NCBI GenBank assembly: GCA_024336345.1
Contig: JANFOG010000007.1
Location: 310,001 to 374,000, forward strand
Direction: 5' to 3'
Length of the DNA stretch: 64,000 bases
Source of the DNA: Mariannaea sp. PMI_226
Lineage: Eukaryota; Ascomycota; Sordariomycetes; Hypocreales; Nectriaceae
The first letter of the stretch is position 1, and each line of letters starts with the position of its first letter. The position numbers and the translations under genes were made by a program. Below, one piece after another: positions 11,151-22,737 of this stretch. The notes under the pieces were generated by a model, which had not been told where the DNA came from, searched no databases, and saw only the letters and a list, made by a program, of their open reading frames with translations.

Positions 11151-13632
11151 ATAAATTAAGAAGAATTATGCATACATAATTTACAGATTTATAAATATCT
11201 TACATTACTTTTGAAAACTGGTGTAAGGGATCTGCCAGAGCGCCGTCAATCGTGGTTTGGTGTAGGGATTATTGAGACAAAGATTGGCGACAGGCCTAGA
11301 CTGGATAATCTCCGAGGGCTTGGTGTCTGTATGTGTTCCTAATCGTCTGTCAGGATTTAGCTAACGGGGTAAATTTATCTCACCACCATTTGAAATAACT
11401 ACACCCTGTTACTGTTGCTCTCGGCATATAACTAGGCCTTCCGCAGACAGGTGCGATGTTTCCGTCAACTCAGCCAAACAACGGGACTCACCCCCTAGGG
11501 CAGGCAATTGAACGCCCTCGCTCTGAAAATGGAAGACGCCCTCTCGTTGCCTTCTGCTCGGTTTGTATATGAAGGTGAATTGTCGACTTGTTCGCTGATG
11601 GCGTCGACATGGTTGCGTCCGACCTTGGATATTGCAAAGTACCTTACGAGCTCACCATAGAAGTCAAAAGAGGTCTGAGGCTTCGAACCATACCCACGCA
11701 TCCCTGCAGCTATGCGCGCAGTCAAGTTCATCAGAGGCCATACAATGAACTGCTTGGGGATGGGCGCATCAGCTAACCTCAGGGTTAAACTACTTTCAGC
11801 TGAATCTATAGATACACACGCGACTCTATGTTCGGAATCTAACTACAGATTAGCCCTGAAAGAGACATCATACACATCAAACTTGCATCCCATATGGAGT
11901 CCCATGCATTGCATTTTGTGCATGGAATCAAGTGAGCCAGCGGCACAGTGTCAAACTAGACTAAAACACACCCTTCATCTGGAATAAATCCCTGCCGTAA
12001 TGATTAGTTTGTGAGACTCCACCACCTGATTAGTCTTGACCTAGGTGTAAAGTGAATTCACATGTCATAGCTTCTAGCCTTCCAAGCAATAAACCAATGT
12101 AGCATGTTCAGTTATCCTTTCGAAACGCGTTTTTGACCTACCTACCAAGCTACAACTAGTAGATATAAATTATATTATCGCTGAGATTGGATGCTCGATT
12201 CCTTAGTTGATGAGCTGGAAGGCTCTGTGGAGATACAAACATCGAACAAGCGTTCAAATAGTTAGAGTGTGCGAGAGCTTCAGGCTCAATATCATCTTTT
12301 GTTTAATCAAGTGATCACTATTTTTTTATCCAATTGACTGGTCAAATAATGCGACTAATCTTTGCCAACTCTTGATGACCACTCTGTTGCTTACCTAACT
12401 TGATTGCTAGGACTTCATAGGTTAGTTTTCTTCAACTCGTGTGTGTCTCCGGCTTAGCTAAAGTATAATCCTAAGCATTTAACTATTTGAAAGAGATACC
12501 GAGAAAAGGAAGTCGTAAATCGAAAAGAAAAGTTACTACTGAGTGAAGTATTCAATAAACTAATCCAATTCGGAAGCAGCGGGACAGCACAATGAATCAC
12601 GTCGCTCTTTTTTTTTGATAAAGCACACAGGTATCCTTGGGTCATTACACCCAAATGACCCTGCACGCTCTTATCAAAACAGTCCTCTGACCCGGCAAAA
12701 AGGTGTTGCATGTGATGCTCCCAGGATGAAAAGTGACGTGCCCATCTGGTAACGTTGACAGGCCTGCTGGCGTCATTTCCTTATCGATAAGATATCGGCC
12801 AATTATGCATTCCCATTGATCCACAACTATCAAGCTCCTAGTGGAGCGTTTTGTCGCCTTAAGCCTCAACAGGCCCAGGGCTCCGCTCTGCTGGACGGCA
12901 AGTAGGCGCCTAGTCCCACTGTGACCCCGCTGAAGCGACTTTGTTCGACTCGCTACATGCTTCGTTGCTTCACTGGACCACGACGCCTGAGCTCTTTGAA
13001 TGCCAACTGGACAGGTGCGTCGCGGTGGTGAGCCCCGAGCCCCCCTCCAAGCTGCCGCCTAATGACACCCGTGTCTCAGGCGGCATGGTCGAATCAGGAC
13101 TGTGCCTGGGGAATACCTAATTCTCCCAAAGTCCAAATAGGTGAATCAATGCGATTTTGATGTACGCTCCCGCTCGCCGTCTCACGCTTTCTTCCACTCT
13201 CTCCTTAACTTCGTCCCTGATCAGCAGCATCACCATCCTTGCTCCGTTGCCTATGCCATCTTTTCCTCAGGACCCTGAGCCTGTCCTCCATCAGACTTCC
13301 CACCCATCCGACGCTGGCCCATCCATGTCGAATCCTGCCATTCTCTGACAATACATTTGCGTTGCTTAGATTGTTTTTTTTTGCTTCGTCGTTGCTGTGG
13401 CCCATTGCGTCGCATACCAGATAACCATAAGCAGAGTCATCTTCTTTCTTTCACTTCCTTACCGGCATACTTCCGATTTACCTCGGTGTACTCCCAGCGA
13501 GCGAATGCTCAACAATTCGACCGCCTCGCTGCCGACTCAAACCTAACAGACTCCCTACCGTCTTCGTTATCGTCTGCGCCTCTTTTCGTCCTCCGCCCTC
13601 CCCCGATCGACCCCCCATAGCTTGCAGGCACC
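11151..13632. other. AT-rich intergenic region, then ATG26 promoter and leader
   Basis: About 2.5 kb. The part to about 12.9 kb is AT-rich, lacks long open frames and may include further 5' debris of the decayed transcription factor. From about 13.15 kb the sequence becomes C/T-rich on the plus strand, as expected of the transcription start region and leader of the downstream glucosyltransferase. Short open frames here (for example 13157-13348) look like leader sequence rather than genes. Confidence 0.45.
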
Positions 13633-16600
13633 ATGGCACCCCAGCCAGATGCTGGGCCAGCTCGAGCAAGCGTTGGCGACGATGATGCTAAAAAGCGTGT
13701 CGGGAAAAAGCTTCACAAGAAGCGCCGCGAGGAGCGGCATTCGACCATGTTCCCGGAGCGCCTTCGAGATAGCGATGATTCGGCCGAAGAAGATGTGATC
13801 ACCAGCCAAGGGCCACCCATGTTTATGAATATGAATCAAAGTATTTTTGGCCTTATCGCTGCGGCCGGGTCCCGTGTGGACTTCAACGACAGGTTTGACG
13901 GCATGAGTAGTGATGAAGAGGAGGGCCACGAGACCAGCCAACGGGAGCGAGAGTCACGGGCAGATGATCTCGCCCAAACTTCGGTACTCAAGTCATCAAG
14001 CAAGGGCAAAGGTAGTCGGAAAAGGTTGTCAGACCGTAAACTTTTGCGGTCACTACCAACCTTGCCCAAGTTGTTATCAAAGTCAAAACGACATTCAAGC
14101 CGTCTCTCCGCCCCCAAGGAAGAGGAGTTGGAGGAGACAAGCGAGTACAGCGCCAGCGGCACCTCAACGCCTCCCACATTTACCCTCACCCGCCATGACA
14201 GTCGCCAGGCGCCCGTCATGACCCGAATGCTGGAGGCCAAGGCTGAGATGACGAGCCGGCCAAGCTTCGACGTTGACAGGCGCTCCTCTGATATGGGCAG
14301 GAAAAGCGAGAGCGCTGACATCCCGGCGTTGGCTAAGAAGCTAATGGAGATCTTCGAGTTTGATGAGCCTGAACAAGTCATTGAAGGTTCGTGATGCCCA
14401 GATATCGACCCTCCACTAGTAATGTTGCCCTTGAACCGAACTGACTCCGGTCATAGAATACCCCTGCTGGTTGTTACAGAGTGTCCTGCTTCAAGGTTAT
14501 ATGTACATCACGGCAAAACACATTTGCTTCTATGCATACCTGCCCAAGAAAGCTGTATGTCATTCACCCGCATTCCAACACCCTCGTAATCGTACTGATC
14601 ATATTCCACAGCACGAGGTCGCCAAGTCGGGGTATCTCACAAAGAGCGGCAAGCGAAACCCCAAGTACAACCGATACTGGTTCCGACTAAAAGGCGATGT
14701 CCTGGCTTACTATCGTGATGCGACAAATGTGTACTTCCCTCACGGCCAGATCGATCTTCGGTATGGCATATCGGCTAGTATCACAGACGGAGATAAGGAG
14801 GGCGTACATTTCTCTGTGGTAACCCATCACCGGACATACAACTTCAAGGCAGACAGTGCCCCGAGTGCCAAGGGCTGGGTCAAGAGCCTTCAGAGAGTCA
14901 TTTTCAGAAGTCACAACGACGGAGACAGTGTCAAGATCTCTCTCCCTATTGAGAATGTAATTGACATCGAGGATACCCAAATGGTTCAGTTTGCAGATAC
15001 CTGCAAGGTTCGCGTGATCGATAACGACGAGACCTATGCTATTGACGAGGTATGTCTTTGAATCCGCGGCAACTGGTTGAAAAATAATGTCTAATTTTTT
15101 TCTTGGCAGTATTTCTTCTCCTTCTTCAGTCTCGGCAAAGAGGCCATCAACGTTCTCAGGATCCTTATTGAAGACTCGGCAGAGAACCCTCCGAAAAGCA
15201 AGGAACGTGAACCTGAGGTGCAAAGATCTTCGATGCAGCTGCCTTTGAGAGAGACACCATCCTCGTCGACTAGGCACAGCATTCATTTAGACAAGATTCG
15301 TACCGGCAAGATCTCAGAACAGGTCAAGGCAACACTATCTCCCATATCTCCTCTTTCAACTGGGGTGCTGAGTCCCCGAGCTAGCTCTGAGCAGCCGATG
15401 CGGCCCAGTCTTGATGCCTTGAGAAGCATTGGGAGGAGAAGCCTTGATGTTTCAGGAATTTTGGATGACAGACCACGAAGAAGTTTTAGCGGTACACATC
15501 GTCATCGAGATGGGAACCGAAATCCCCGGCAGGAACAAGATTCCACAGACTCATTTGTACGATCGTCCATTGACGAACCGAGCACCTCCAATCTCGCCTC
15601 TTCCGGTGAGGATCCTTCTGCAAGTCAGATTCTACGAGGCAGCGAGGTGTTCCACAGCCCAACAGTACGGAGGTCCGCATCGGGTACCAGGACAATAGAA
15701 ACTGCCGGGAAGAGACAAACCCCTCGAAGCTCGAGTACTAATTTCACCCATCATGCTTTGCCACATGCCGCAACCACTGGCGCATTGCAGGACGCGTCGC
15801 ATGATATCGATGATCAACGACCAGCCACCCCTACCTTACAGAGCATTGCCAAGATGGGCGCGTATCCTTTACAACGAGCAAACGCATTTGCTGAATATCT
15901 CAGCAAGACAGGTCAACGAATGAGCTCTCTATTGACGACGGAGTCAATGGGTTACGTGGAAAAGGTTTCTGGCATGTGGAAAGGTGGACACAAGCACTAT
16001 GATGAGCCTGCAGGCCTCCGAACAGATGATGGTGAAGCCGACGACGACGAAGATGAAGAGAAGTTCCAGGACCGATTCCGTGCTCATTTCGCCCTGCCAG
16101 ATACGGAGAAGCTTCAAGCTACGTACTTTGGGCACATCCTCCGAGTACTGCCCCTCTATGGAAAGTTTTATCTCAGCAACCATTCCTTTTGCTTCCGGAG
16201 CCTACTGCCGGGTACAAGGACAAAACTCATTCTGCCCCTAAAGGATATCGAAACCGTTCATAAGGAAAAGGGTTTCCGGTTCGGCTATTCAGGCCTTGTG
16301 GTTGTAATTCGTGGACATGAGGAGCTGTTCTTCGAATTTCGCTCCGCTGAGCAAAGGGACGACTGTGCCATTACGCTATTACAGAGCTTGGAGACGACCA
16401 AGTTTCTTGAGAAGTCGGGATTACTTGGCCATGAAGATCGGGAATTTGAGGAGGATGCCATTGCAGAGCGCGATGCTTTGAATGAAGCCCGCCAGGACGA
16501 ATTTGCAGAGCATGAGTTCGAACTTCCTCGTCAAACATCAGGACTGTCCAGTGCGCCGACAATTCTCTTCGACGATCCTAAGGCGTCGTACTTGGAATTC

Positions 16601-18204
16601 AAGCCACAGTCTCCGATGAAGATTACGTGCCTCACGATCGGCTCGAGAGGCGACGTTCAGCCTTATATTGCGCTCTGCAAGGGCTTACTCGCTGAAGGCC
16701 ACAAGCCTCGCATTGCTACACATGCGGAGTTCCAGGGCTGGATTGAGTCTCATGGTATTGAGTTTGCCAAAGTCGAAGGTGATCCAGGTGAGCTAATGCG
16801 CCTATGCATTGAGAACGGAACCTTTACTTGGGCTTTCCTGCGTGAGGCCAACTCGACATTCCGCGGTTGGCTCGATGACCTGCTTGACTCCGCCTACAAG
16901 GCATGCGAAGGATCAGAGATGCTCATCGAGTCGCCGTCGGCAATGGCCGGTATTCACATTGCAGAGAAGCTCGCCATCCCTTACTTCAGGGCGTTTACGA
17001 TGCCATGGACAAGGACTAGGGCGTATCCTCACGCTTTCATTATGCCGGAGCACAAGATGGGCGGGGCCTACAATTACATGACCTATGTCATGTTTGACAA
17101 CATCTTCTGGAAAGCCACTGCATACCAGGTCAATCGTTGGCGAAACAAAACTCTCGGTCTCCCTAACACGAACCTCGAAAAGATGCAGCCAAATAAGGTG
17201 CCTTTTCTGTACAACTTTAGCCCCAGCGTAGTGGCACCGCCTCTGGACTTTTCGGATTGGATCAGAGTCACCGGATATTGGTTTTTGGATGAAGGCGGCG
17301 TTTGGGAGCCCCCGAAGGAGCTACAGGACTTCATCGACAAGGCAAGAAAAGATGGGAAGAAGATTGTCTACGTTGGCTTCGGATCGATCATTGTCAATGA
17401 CACGGCTAAGATGACACAGGAAGTCATTGATGCTGTGCAGAAGGCTGATGTTCGATGCATTCTCTCTAAGGGATGGTCTGACCGAGTCTCACCCAAAGGC
17501 GTTACATCGAAATCGCCGTCGGATGAACCTGTCATTCCTGACGACATTCACGTCATCAAGTCGGCACCACACGACTGGTTGTTCCGCCAGATCGATGCAG
17601 CTGCGCATCACGGTGGTTCTGGCACCACAGGAGCCAGTTTGAGAGCTGGAATCCCGACAATCATCCGACCATTCTTTGGAGACCAGTACTTCTTCGCCAG
17701 CCGAGTTGAGGATCTAGGGGTTGGTGTCTGGGTCAAGAAATGGGGAACGAATAGTTTCGGTCGCGCTCTGTGGGAGGCGACTCGCAACGAACGAATGATT
17801 GTCAAGGCTCGAGTCCTTGGCGAGCAGATCAGAAGTGTAAGTTTTCTTGTCTTTATTCATATACTCATCACCATAACCGCCTAATGGTTACTCATTATTC
17901 TTCACAGGAAACCGGCGTTGACACAGCTATCAAATGCATTTACCGAGATCTGGAGTACGCAAAGAGCCTAATAAAGAGAAAGGCAGGCAAGAATGAGCAG
18001 GAAGATCCCGTCGAAGATGACGACACGGAGGAGAGCTGGACTTTTGTTGGGAGAGATGAGCCGGATCCCGACCAAGTGACGAAGAAGTTGAGCGATGGTC
18101 TTGTCGGACCAGGCACTCTCAACGAGAACTTACTGGCGGGCCCAGTGCTCAAGACCCCAGACCAACTGCGAGTCTATTTAAAAACCACTGCGGTGGAGGA
18201 GTAA
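13633..18204 (+). CDS. ATG26: Sterol 3-beta-glucosyltransferase (GRAM-PH-GRAM-GT)
   Basis: UDP-glucose:sterol glucosyltransferase that makes steryl glucosides; in some methylotrophic yeasts and plant-pathogenic fungi it is needed for pexophagy. Five exons are read: 13633-14386, 14457-14554, 14612-15049, 15110-17836 and 17908-18204, with introns of 70, 57, 60 and 71 nt, all frame-consistent, giving 1437 aa. Domain order: charged N-terminus; first GRAM at about 237-284; PH at about 288-390 ([19 protein letters not shown]); Ser/Arg-rich linker; second GRAM at about 752-850; catalytic part from residue 934 ([20 protein letters not shown]) with the UDP-sugar motif [19 protein letters not shown] near 1262-1275. 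This architecture is diagnostic. Intron 2 has no in-frame stop, so its retention would only add 19 residues between GRAM and PH. Acts on membranes, guided by GRAM/PH lipid binding. Confidence 0.95.
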
Positions 18205-19554
18205 AGTACTCAGGTGCTGTGCTGCTATGGGCTCTTGTGCATGCATAACCTAAGAGGTTAATTTGGGATGTGCGTAAAGATGGAGGAGCGGCGTCCAAAG
18301 GGTCAAAGGTTCAGGGTGGACGTGAATATCGCGAGACCCGACTAATATCTCTTGTTTTTTGTTTTTTTTTTGTGCTTGAATTTTTGTTTTGAAGAAGCTA
18401 TGACTGGAACCATAGACACTAACAAGCTAGACATCTTGATAGAGAATGTATCTCCGAAGCATTGAGCGAGCTTTGGGTTATATGTTTGTTTACAAACGTG
18501 GAGTTTTCTACCTATATGCATCCTTGGAGCAAAGTGCAGGCATACAACGTCTTGCCAGGGACAATTAAAAACGTTGAGCTTTTGACACGAGGACCTGTCT
18601 GCTTGCGATTACTTTTTTGTTTGTTCCAACATACTCAGAGCTGCCTAAGTTTTGATCGCCATTGCGCCCAAAGATGATGTCGATATGACTGAAGCCTTCC
18701 GAGTGAAGCTTTCTTGTCGAAGGCTGGAAATCTCCTCAAACTCATAGTTCCATGGTACTCATGACTAGTCACTATTGTCAAATTCCCAGAGTTCTATTCA
18801 CTCTGTAGGTTATTCGTCTCTCCGCAATTGATTAATTCTTATTCTAAATCCCCATAGTTTTCGTCTCCAGCAGCAGCAGCAGCAACAGCAGGCAGGCAAA
18901 ACACCTCGAGACTCAAACTCGTGGACTGCAGGGTCGCAATCTTCAACTCAAGCTTCTCCTTTACACGATTTGTTTTCTCTTATGGACCTGAATGGCTAGG
19001 ACTCTAATTTCTCGCATTTGTTTCACGGCCCGATTAGACTTGGGTGACTTGTGACATCACTCCTGATAAGGTTGCCAGAGGCATCGGTAGATATATGAGC
19101 TCGTTGGTTACGCCTATGAAACGAGGAGCGAGTTATGCCGTCCCAAGGCGGTTGTGATTTCCAAGTATCATAGCGCTAGTGCTCCAAGGGTTATTGTAAG
19201 GCATTCCTTGCCTTCTGCCGTCCGCTGCGAACGCCATGTTAGCCAGAACGGACGATGGCAAACTTAGCACAAGGAGTTCAAGATCATTTTTATTATTAAA
19301 CAGAGCGAGAATTCGAGACTAATATTTAGCAAACAATAAAGTCATCAACAGCAAACGAATCGAAGCAGTAAATCCGTTAGTTCAGGTATTGCTTGGATTT
19401 ACTGCTTCATTACATCTCAACCCCCTTTTCATTGGTATCTCCCTCTCACCATCATCAAAATCAGGACGAACAAAAGAAAAGACAAAACGAGTGGATGAGA
19501 AACATAAGATTTCTCAAGAGAACAACAGAGTAACAAGAACGACACGGTATATGA
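18205..19554. other. Intergenic region with short CAG repeat
   Basis: 1.35 kb between the convergent ends of ATG26 and the Q-rich gene. A CAG/CAA run lies at 18868-18891. No coding feature is supported; the open frame at 18462-18677 has no recognisable content. Confidence 0.5.
18868..18891. repeat. CAG trinucleotide repeat (five CAG, then CAA CAG CAG)
   Basis: Five CAG units followed by CAA-CAG-CAG in non-coding sequence 0.66 kb past the ATG26 stop. It may be chance or a remnant of a polyglutamine-coding stretch; no surrounding open frame supports the latter. Confidence 0.75.
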
Positions 19555-21540
19555 CTACATACCGAAAAACCACGGGTACTGTTGATGGGGCCATCGAGCC
19601 GCCCAAGCACCATACTTGTCAACAAAGTTGCTGTAGTTGTTATTCATCACCATGGTGCTGTCGGGAAATCGACGTAGAGGCAGCCTCGAAATCGTGAGCC
19701 CCCAGAATGTCAGGAACTTCCTCTCCTTCTCCCGCTCCTCAGCCTTCATATTGGCGGACATGCCATCCATGTTCCGTATAAACTTTCCATTTCCGAGCCT
19801 GGTTTCTGCGTCCAGGGCGCCCTGGAGCTCGGGGCAATCCCACCACGGCGAGCTCAAAAGCAAATGCACCCACATACCATCAGCCTGCACGTCAGGATCG
19901 TTCAGTTCAAAGCGCGCTTTGAAGATCAAGCGATACCAAACAAGCATCCCTAGCATGTCTTGGTAGACCCAAGTGTCACGAGACATGGGCCGGCCCAAGG
20001 CGCCGGCCCTATTCCTGTTAGCTTTATCAAGGGCTGGCCAGAAGAATGTCTGCAAGTGAAGAATCTTCTGCTTGTATATCGCACTAAAAAGATCTGGATC
20101 CGTCTCCGCGTTGGGGAGAGCTTCCGCAAAGACTCGGTGGCTCATCGCGGTATGATACCACCGGAGGCATGGTTTTGCGGTGCCGGAACGGAGAGGCGAC
20201 GTGTCCGGGTAAGCGACACTACCACTAGCCTGTGCACTATCGGGCTGACATGAGAAAGATCGCCAACTCTTGGGCCCGGCGGTTGACGGCTGTCTCAAGC
20301 GTTCGTTCTGAGGAGATGGCGGTGGTAATGGATTGTTTTGGCCGCTCATCTCTTGGTTTGCTGTCTCCCGTTGTGGCACCACCACACGGGACGCCTCCTG
20401 CTGAGGTCCCGAATCGTCTTTTTCTTTGCCATTGGTTGATGTCTGCTCAGTTGGTGATTGCAGAGTCGATGGTAAATCCATCGACGGCTGTTCAGCTGGT
20501 GGTGTTCGAGTTGATGGTAGCTGCATTGAGGGGTGCTGAAGTGATGTCTGCCTGAGGTCTGTCTGCTGAGCAAGTGACTGTTGAACTAGCAATGTCTGCT
20601 CGCAATCTGATTGCTGAACTGGCGGTGCCTCTAGCTGAGCCGATACCAGCCCGCCAGGTGGCTGATAAAGTGAATCTATGCTGCCATCAGCCAGCATTAA
20701 AATCTGTGATTCGATAGACAGCGCCTCAGGGAGCGGCTGAGTGGAAGGTTCCTCGGAAACCGGCTTAGATTCCGGGATAGGATTGAGTGAGTCCTGGCTG
20801 GGGCCAGCATTCTGATGGAGTATTCCATTGCATTCGAAGATATTCAATGGTGCCATCTGGATATCCGACATCTTGACCGTATTACAGGCAGAATCCGGCT
20901 GGAAAGGAGTTGGAGGTAGATTAAAAGGAGGCATTGGCATTTGTGACGGATCAAGCTGGGTGAACCCATTTTGCAGAAGGAATGCATTATCCTGTTGAGA
21001 TATACGATAGTGCTGATGTTGGATAGGCTGATTTTGCTGTTGAAGGTTGTTACGTTGGGCTATGTCATGTTGCTGCTGCTGCAGGATGGGATTTTCTCCT
21101 TGGAAGTTTTGTCCTTGGAAAAAGCTCTCCTGTCTCGCAGGATGAGGGTTGATGGGTGTAAAGCCGGAAGAACATGGAGCAGAAGGAGCAAGAAGAGTAG
21201 GTTGATATGAAAGAGGCTGTTCAGAGAGTGGACCTGGTGGCATATACCAACCCGCACCGTTTGTAGAAGCAATGTTCAGCGACGTCTGGTTGAAAAAGTG
21301 GAAAGTAGAAGGATCCTGTGGTAGCTGTGGTATTTGTTGAGGCATGGGCGTAACCAAATGTCTTGTTGTCGGTGGTACAATGCGTCGCCGTTGTCTCCTT
21401 TGTTGCATCCGTGGTTGTGATGGCCCTTGAGGTGCTTGTAGTTGTAACTGAGCACCGCGGGAGCGCGAACTGGATTGAGAGGGAGCGCTCCCGGTATCTA
21501 GGTTGTTGCAGGCGTTCCCGGGCGGCAAAAGTGATTGCAT
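19555..21540 (-). CDS. Uncharacterised Q/P-rich protein, paralogue A of a tandem pair
   Basis: Single open frame of 661 aa with no family that I recognise. Residues 1 to about 430 are low complexity, rich in Gln, Pro and Ser, with a basic patch RRQRRRIV near residue 50, which would suit a nuclear regulator. From about residue 460 the sequence becomes folded-looking and aligns with the next gene upstream (22060-22737): a W..QDMLGMLVWYRLIF block near 525-538, DGMWVHLLLSSPWWDCPEL near 555-573, and a terminal GAWAARWP near 645-652. No signal peptide or membrane segment is seen. Both copies lie on the same strand 520 bp apart, consistent with tandem duplication followed by strong divergence and loss or gain of the Q-rich part. 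Existence of the gene is likely; function unknown. Confidence 0.72.
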   Translation of the reverse strand: MQSLLPPGNACNNLDTGSAPSQSSSRSRGAQLQLQAPQGPSQPRMQQRRQRRRIVPPTTRHLVTPMPQQIPQLPQDPSTFHFFNQTSLNIASTNGAGWYMPPGPLSEQPLSYQPTLLAPSAPCSSGFTPINPHPARQESFFQGQNFQGENPILQQQQHDIAQRNNLQQQNQPIQHQHYRISQQDNAFLLQNGFTQLDPSQMPMPPFNLPPTPFQPDSACNTVKMSDIQMAPLNIFECNGILHQNAGPSQDSLNPIPESKPVSEEPSTQPLPEALSIESQILMLADGSIDSLYQPPGGLVSAQLEAPPVQQSDCEQTLLVQQSLAQQTDLRQTSLQHPSMQLPSTRTPPAEQPSMDLPSTLQSPTEQTSTNGKEKDDSGPQQEASRVVVPQRETANQEMSGQNNPLPPPSPQNERLRQPSTAGPKSWRSFSCQPDSAQASGSVAYPDTSPLRSGTAKPCLRWYHTAMSHRVFAEALPNAETDPDLFSAIYKQKILHLQTFFWPALDKANRNRAGALGRPMSRDTWVYQDMLGMLVWYRLIFKARFELNDPDVQADGMWVHLLLSSPWWDCPELQGALDAETRLGNGKFIRNMDGMSANMKAEEREKERKFLTFWGLTISRLPLRRFPDSTMVMNNNYSNFVDKYGAWAARWPHQQYPWFFGM

Positions 21541-22059
21541 ACTGAACTCTGGTCCACGTTTCTATTCTCTTGAGAATAACAGGCGTACATAGAGAGTTGC
21601 TCTCTGTCTGCTTGGTGTTTGACGGACTAGGGTTATCAGAGCAGAGCAGAATCACCCGACTCACTCGTTCGCCCCCAAGCTGACGAAGAAGGAATCTCTT
21701 TGGTACACCTCTCTCCAGCTCTCCGATGGACAAGACGAGGACACGTCGGTCTTTTATGACTCCTCAGTATCCTCCTCGTGACTTAGAAAGCTCCAGGTTC
21801 AAACTTTACCGTTGCAACGCACGCACACACAATCGCGACTGAGTAGACATCCGCCTCAATTCTACAGAGAACTACATCAAAAGCAAGCCTGTTAAAATTT
21901 CTAGTTCCTTGCGTAAACGTTATCTGGGTAATATACGCATCTGGAAGCACTCCCTGAACCCTGAAACGCCTTGTGTTCACACCAACCTCCAAACCCAATG
22001 CATGGACACTACTCACGATGCCAAATTTTCGCATCGTGTGAAAACTCATTGTCGAATCA
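21541..22059. other. Gap between the two paralogues
   Basis: 519 bp holding the 3' end of paralogue B and the promoter of paralogue A. Alternative-frame open stretches are present but have no conserved features. Confidence 0.5.
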
Positions 22060-22737
22060 TCAACGAGGCACTCTCACCGCCCAAATTGCTCCGCATCGAG
22101 CGCTACCGTCTAACTCCGTGGCGAACATGATAGTGTTTGCCACCTCCATCCACCTGTCAAGAAAGTTTTGGCACTGAGCATCGCTCTCATGCTCGTTGGT
22201 TGCATATGCAGGAAGCCCGTTAGCCTTGATGAGAAGTCTTCCAAAGGCATCTCGCAAGGGCTCCTTGTTTCTCCCCAGAAGATCATCAAACTCTGGCCTG
22301 TGTGACCACGGGGATGTAAGCAATACTGTGAGCCACACGCCGTCGCAGTGGTGTCTGTCAATAAGCTCCTGCTCCCTCTCGTTCTTGGGCTCATGCCACC
22401 AACCGGGCATGTGGAAAATGGTGCGATACCAGTCCATCATTCCGAGGAAGTCGTACCGCTGCCATCCTCCGGAAATGACGACACCGTTAACGTCACGGCG
22501 AGTGTTGGGCTCGACGCTCCTCGCCAAGGCAATCCAAAAGTACTTCATAGCGTCCAGCTTCCTAACTGTTGTCTCTACTCGCTTGTAAGGGTCATTTTTA
22601 AATACCTCCAGTGTTAGGATATGGTAAAGCCAGTGGGGGGCGCGTTCCCGGCTGTCCATTCGGAGAGGGCGTATGTGCATGATGCTCTGGAAAGGGTTCA
22701 TCAGCGTTGACGGGTTGAACACTGATATTGTCGGCAT
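22060..22737 (-). CDS. Uncharacterised protein, paralogue B of a tandem pair
   Basis: Open frame of 225 aa, not recognised. It aligns over most of its length with the C-terminal 200 residues of the neighbouring 661-aa protein. Shared anchors are HWLYHILTLEVF versus RWYHTAMSHRVF, W.RYDFLGMMDWYRTIF versus W.YQDMLGMLVWYRLIF, DGVWLTVLLTSPW...PEF versus DGMWVHLLLSSPW...PEL, a G....NG..A region, and GAIWAVRVP versus GAWAARWP at the very end. The ATG at 22737 gives a start just before the shared region. A different-frame open stretch at 22598-22930 could supply a 5' exon, but no convincing intron was found. No Q-rich N-terminal half is present. Conservation to the last residues argues that the open frame is genuine. 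Confidence 0.65.
   Translation of the reverse strand: MPTISVFNPSTLMNPFQSIMHIRPLRMDSRERAPHWLYHILTLEVFKNDPYKRVETTVRKLDAMKYFWIALARSVEPNTRRDVNGVVISGGWQRYDFLGMMDWYRTIFHMPGWWHEPKNEREQELIDRHHCDGVWLTVLLTSPWSHRPEFDDLLGRNKEPLRDAFGRLLIKANGLPAYATNEHESDAQCQNFLDRWMEVANTIMFATELDGSARCGAIWAVRVPR

Noticed and set aside
21221..21733. 170-codon minus-strand open frame upstream of paralogue A
   Set aside because: It overlaps the N-terminus of the 661-codon frame in another frame and consists of low-complexity Ser/Thr-rich sequence.
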